This document shows positions 48,120-64,000 of a DNA stretch of 64,000 nucleotides, one piece after another. The position numbers were made by a program, and so were the translations under genes. The stretch covers positions 1,822,544-1,886,543 of the forward strand of contig NW_004955517.1 of assembly GCF_000276665.1 (NCBI RefSeq), in the 5' to 3' direction. The notes beneath the pieces were generated by a model. It had not been told where the DNA came from. It did not search any database and was given only the letters and a program-made list of their open reading frames with translations. This stretch comes from Chinchilla lanigera. Lineage: Eukaryota; Chordata; Mammalia; Rodentia; Chinchillidae. Every line of letters begins with the position of its first letter. Position 1 is the stretch's first letter.

Positions 48120-48780
48120 AGCACACTTCCCTGGATCCCAGGTCAGTAGAGGGACAAACTATTCTTAAAGATAAGTTTATTACTCAGTCAGCCCCAAATA
48201 GTAGAAAAAAGCTACAAAAAAAGGCTTTTGCCCCAGATGGCTCACTTGAGACCCTAGTAAGAATGCCTCCTCAGTATTTTATAGCAGTGAGGAGGAGGAG
48301 GCCAAGGAGAAAACACAAAGAGACTGAGAAGAAACAGCTGCCTTTGTTGCAGCACTAAGAGAAACAGACCCTAAGTCTGATTCTCAGGGCCCCAAGAAGA
48401 ACTTGTTGACTACATTCATCTGCTACCACTGTCAAAAGCCAGGCCCCCTCAAGATGGACTGCCCTAAGAAGCCCCCTGGGCCATGCCCTGACTGTAACGG
48501 TGACCACTAGAGGTCGGACTGCCCTCTGAAGTGGAGGCCCCAGAGCTCAGACCCCTCCTACCAGCTGGTCCAACAGGAATGAAGGGGCCCAGGGCAGACT
48601 CTGCCTTCTCCCCCTGGCCAGACCATTATCTTTAAGGAGGAACCCTGCATAATCATGACTATAGAGAAAAAAGTAAACAGCCTATTGTTGGACACTAGTG
48701 CTAGTCTCTCGGTCCTTCTTTTTAATCCTGGCCTTCCTTCCAGCCATCACACCTCAATGAGAGGAGTCACTGATGAGGAA
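48120..48780 (+). pseudogene. Endogenous gammaretrovirus-like gag-pro fragment, decayed
   Basis: Capsid C-terminal text occupies frame 2 (about 48130-48260), then shifts to frame 1 near 48265. Stops occur at 48325 and 48508. Two nucleocapsid zinc-knuckle remnants follow: the first at 48421 has lost its histidine, and the second (48484) is cut by the 48508 stop. A protease active-site remnant LLLDTSAS starts at 48682, where Ser occupies the usual Gly position. Gag and pro share one frame, as in class I ERVs. No pol or env is recognised. Non-functional. Confidence 0.75.
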
Positions 48781-48839
48781 TTGGATTCAGAGGTCCAGTG
48801 ATCCAGGCACTCAAACCCTACAGCCAAGAGGGAAGGAAA

Positions 48840-49530
48840 CCCAGCTACTGTTCCAGCTGGCAGCAGACCTTGGCTTTGTCCACCCAGTGCTGGTATCAGG
48901 TGCATGTAGAATGTGAGAGTTGCGGGGTCAGGAAATCTTCCACCCAGATTTCAGAAGAAGGCCTGGGAGGCCAGGTAGTGTCCTCCTGAGAGGCCAATGT
49001 GTGAAGCTCTGAGTATGAAGCTGAAGGTGCAGCAGAGACCCCTTTGGAGAAGCCAGGAATGGGAATGGTATGAGGAAACCTGCAAGCGGGGAGCAGAACG
49101 GGTACAGGAGAGAAGCCATTGGAGCTACAACCACTGGAAGTGCCGGAGGGATGGAGCCACCCAAGCCCTTCAGAGTTCACATCTTGCCACAGATTGCTTC
49201 AGATGCTGGACATGGAACTACAAGACTTAATGTTTGCCCTGCTGGATTTTGGACTTGCTTTGTTCCCATTCCTTTGCATCCCCCTCTGCACCTTTTGGAA
49301 TGGAAATGTCTAACTTGTGCCGTTGAATGTTGGAGATTTTTAACTTTCTTTTCATTTGTACAGGGGCTCACAGCTGAAAATTTGCCTTAAATGTCTTGAA
49401 GCCCATGACTTTGGATGTGGACTTTTCAGCAATGCTGAATCTGCTGGGACTTTGGTAACCCTTGAAGATTGCCTAAATGCCTTTTGTGCAAAGGGATGCG
49501 CATGAGTCTTTGGAGGGTCAGGGGAAGAAC
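48840..49530 (+). repeat. MaLR-type internal region
   Basis: Same family text as 17470-18146, e.g. gctgaaggtgcagcagagac, cacccaagcccttcagagtt, ttgccctgctggattttgga and ggctcacagctgaaaatttg. It leads directly into an LTR. Confidence 0.75.
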
Positions 49531-49531
49531 G

Positions 49532-49944
49532 TTATGGTTTGTGTTTAGATGTCCCCCCAAAGCCTCATGCAGTCATAAATGGGGCTTTTTGAGAGACAGC
49601 TGAGTTTAGAGTGTGTGATTGATTCATGGTGCAATGCTAGAATCAAGGGTGCTAGGATTAAGGGTGAGTGATTATTAATCAGTTCACTGATTGGTTTGGC
49701 ACTGCCCTAATCCTTGTAGCCTGCATAAAATATAAGGGACTGACAGAGGCTTATCTTATCCCTTGCTTGCTTTGCTACCTCCACCCGCCATGAATTTTTG
49801 CCCTCTGTCGTGCCTCCCTGCCTTGGAGCCAGACAGTTATGGACTGAAACCTCTACATACTGTGAACTAAATAAACCTTTCCTCCTGTGACTTGTGGGTG
49901 TCAGGTATTTTGGTTCAGGAAAGAGAAAAGTAATTAAGACAAGG
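49532..49944 (+). repeat. MaLR-type LTR
   Basis: Starts gttatggtttgtgtttagat, contains a polyadenylation-like aataaacc (49869-49876) and ends gtaattaagaca. It follows its internal region, so it is the 3' LTR of a truncated element. Confidence 0.8.
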
Positions 49945-50584
49945 GTAGACAAGCTTCATGGGGTTCAGGTTATGCAGTCCCCAAATAGAACCTTTGACAT
50001 CTGAGGAAGCAGCAGTTGAAGGAAGGTGACTATCACCTTCTCCTCACCCTTCTCCCCTGAGGTATCTATAAACCAATGCTTCCTGCTGAGCACGGGTGCT
50101 GGAAGGTACCCTGCAAGGTCCCCTCACGCATCACCACTGGGTCATACCCTTCGGTGCAGTTATGCTGGTGCCTCCCTACCTTCCTTTTCAGATTCATTGT
50201 GGACATGCACAGGGCTTCTTGTCCCTCCATGGAACTTACCTTGAACAAATCTGCTTGCTTTGCTCCTGTTTATTTGTCTTTTATTACAGGTACATCATCC
50301 ACACACCATGCAGTGGGTGCGGGAAGGATAGTATTCTTTCTCTCTTTTGGTGCCTCTATCTGTTCAGTATTGGTGGAAGTGCAAACAGATGCATCATTTG
50401 TGGAAAATAAATTGTATAATCCTTGCAGAATATATCAACATTTAAAATGTTTATGCCTTCTTACTTAGCAATTTAACTTCTTAAGAAATAATTACTCAAG
50501 TATGAAAATATAAACGCACACAGGTAATTGCCACTTCAGTGATTCTAAGAGTGCGGAAATGAGCAAGACCCTGGTTAAGGGTTG
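49945..50584. other. Intergenic sequence with L1-like tail
   Basis: 50360-50520 resembles sense L1/HAL1 text (gcaatttaacttcttaagaa). The rest is not recognised. Confidence 0.4.
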
Positions 50585-50935
50585 TATTAATGAGTTTTCC
50601 CATTGCTGGGACGAAATACCTGACACCTGAATCCTGCAGTAGGAGAAGTTTAATTTGGCTTACTGTTGAGAAGGCTCAGTCCGTGGTGGACAGCTCCACA
50701 GCAGAAAGATCCTGGTGGAAGGGTGCGACCAAGCACAGCTACTCACTGTTCACAGCGGCTAGGAAGCAGAGGCTGGAGGAAGAGCCACAGAGGGGCGGGG
50801 AGCCGCATGCAATCCCCAAGGTCACGCCCCCGTGACCCACCCGGACTCACCTAGAGGTGTGCTTTACTAATCTGCCTGACCTCTCTCAAACCAATCAAGT
50901 TAACAATCAACTTTGATCATCAGAACACAGGTGGG
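50585..50935 (-). repeat. LTR of MaLR/ORR1-like type
   Basis: Reversed 3' end gagttttcccattgctggga, cgaaatacctgacacc, matching the copies at 19138 and 1390. Confidence 0.7.
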
Positions 50936-52089
50936 TAAAATGCTGACAAAAAACACAGAGGCATCCTATATAGGTCAGTCCATATTTATTGATATGGCAA
51001 GATGGTCACAGAGCATAGTGGAATAAACAAAATAATTTTAAAATTTAGTGCAAGTGTGGAAAGATCTGCTAACATAGCTAGGTGACTTTCATGAAGGTGC
51101 TTCTCTACGAGACGATTGCCCTAGACGGAGGCCTTGTAGTCTTTGCTGCCAGATCTCTCGTACCTAAATTGATGCCTGGTAGTTTGAACTCAGGCAGTCA
51201 TGTTTGGTGAATAAATAAATGAACGATCTGGAGAAAGTTCCTGAGCAAAGTTCAACAGTGGTGAAATGCAAGTTATTTTTCTTGGTTCTATATTTTACTG
51301 TCATCTGAATTATCTTCAAGATGCTTACTTGATTTGTACCAAATCATATATTTAAAAATGTCGTAAAGGTTAATGCCCGTGAGAGGTGGGATCCCAGCTA
51401 TTTCAGTGGCTGTATCACCTGATTCTTCTCCTTTGGGAAACAATTTGACAAGAAATATTTTAAAAATCACAAAATTCTTTCTTCTGTTGTCTATTATTCC
51501 TGCATGGAAATTCATGCTAAGAAAAGACCCTCAAAATGTAGAAGGATTTATGCATTCAAAGGTCTTCATCCTAGGAAAATAAGAACAGCGGCTCACCAAA
51601 GGTCACGCCCGACAGAGGAGGCGACAGAAGGAAATTATGGTCAGTGTGTTCGATGCGGCTTTGTGCAACCAGCCCCGTTTGGGAGCCTCTGTACCAGCAG
51701 GAGCACAGGATCTGGGACTGCTGGCGCGCAACGGTTTACGTGTGAAGGGAGTGAGACTGCTGTAGACTTAAAAGCCGTGCGTGCTGCTTCCTTCCTAGGA
51801 TGGGGGAGAACTGGACTTCAGAGCTGTCCACAGGGTTGTTATTCAGGCCCTGTCCTGCGGCTGTCACATGACCTTGGTTGATCCCGGCCCCTAACTTCTT
51901 GCTGTCTGGTTTAATTAAGAGGATTAGAACGAGGGGACTTCCCAATTGTGGTGGTTATTTTTATTATCACTAATACGCTTATTGTATTTTTAACATTTTA
52001 AAAGCTTTCCAGCTCCCATGAATTACTAACGCAATGACCAGTACAAATAGCTAAAAATAGATTCTAGAACTAGACTGGAGTTGGTCCCT
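50936..52089. other. Upstream flank of PSMD6
   Basis: AT-rich, no recent repeats recognised. The final 60 bp change abruptly into the CpG promoter. A divergent noncoding transcript is known near human PSMD6 but cannot be confirmed here. Confidence 0.4.
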
Positions 52090-52120
52090 CTGGGCCTGAG
52101 TGGCGCCTTGGGCGAGGTAA

Positions 52121-63837
<11,717 letters not shown>

Positions 63838-63940
63838 AACCACTTCCTTTAGAGGTGATTACTTGGAATTTTTGTAGCTCATTCGCTGTGTGCCCCGTTC
63901 AGTTGTGTAAAATAAATACTGCATTGTTTGTCAGTTACTT
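63838..63940 (+). other. PSMD6: PSMD6 3' untranslated region with poly(A) signal
   Basis: The stop at 63835-63837 is followed by a short UTR. A canonical AATAAA lies at 63911-63916 with a T/GT-rich stretch downstream (gcattgtttgtcagttactt). Cleavage is expected roughly 10-30 nt past the hexamer; the exact site is not visible. Confidence 0.85.
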
Positions 63941-64000
63941 TTTCTTCCCAGCGCGTCCCTTTAAAGATGGGGCCCCGTCATGGTAAAACGATGCGTCTTG

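Noticed and set aside
1..52000. PRICKLE2 exons expected upstream by human synteny
   Set aside because: No LIM- or PET-domain exon was recognised on either strand; the gene probably lies outside this window.

Overview
The window reads as nuclear DNA from a mammal, most probably a non-murid rodent. It contains tRNA-derived ID-type SINEs with intact Pol III boxes, B1-dID-like dimeric SINEs, solitary B1-like copies, MaLR-type LTR fragments, old L1 and MIR pieces and CA/TG microsatellites. The B1-dID architecture points to the squirrel/beaver/dormouse side of the rodents rather than mouse or rat, but the species cannot be fixed from sequence alone. Three runs of N (2765-2994, 36445-37352, 52552-53235) mark a draft assembly; two of them abut GC-rich tandem repeats.

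Only one protein-coding gene can be supported: PSMD6 (26S proteasome regulatory subunit RPN7), plus strand, 52331-63837. It has eight coding exons joined by seven GT-AG introns. The exons sum to 1170 nt, giving 389 residues and a stop, with no break in frame. The promoter is a CpG-rich tract at about 52090-52550 with EGR1-, NRF1-, CTCF-, GC-box- and ETS-like motifs. A MARE/antioxidant-response-like element lies just inside intron 1. The poly(A) signal is at 63911-63916.

The 52 kb upstream of PSMD6 has no recognisable gene. By human synteny (knowledge, not visible here) this should be the PSMD6-PRICKLE2 intergenic interval. By region: 1-7 kb is mixed L1/LTR debris and GC/CpG-rich DNA; 7.9-8.6 kb is a SINE cluster; 12.2-15.4 kb is AT-rich, repeat-poor and a candidate conserved noncoding block; 16.8-21.9 kb holds a MaLR-type element, a small DNA-transposon MITE, LTRs, microsatellites and a rearranged mariner; 22-34 kb is MIR, L1, pogo-like and a second copy of the same rearranged mariner, interrupted by an LTR; 36.4-37.5 kb is a minisatellite beside a gap; 38-47 kb is GC-rich sequence with scattered SINEs and L1; 48-51 kb is a decayed gammaretrovirus-like gag-pro fragment next to a MaLR internal region, its LTR and another LTR.

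No bacterial-type system, CRISPR array or novel multi-gene system is present. The most interesting items are noncoding: the composite PSMD6 promoter with a nearby MARE, several oriented CTCF-like motifs, a tandem YY1/ETS-like array, and two copies of a mariner derivative that share the same inverted architecture.
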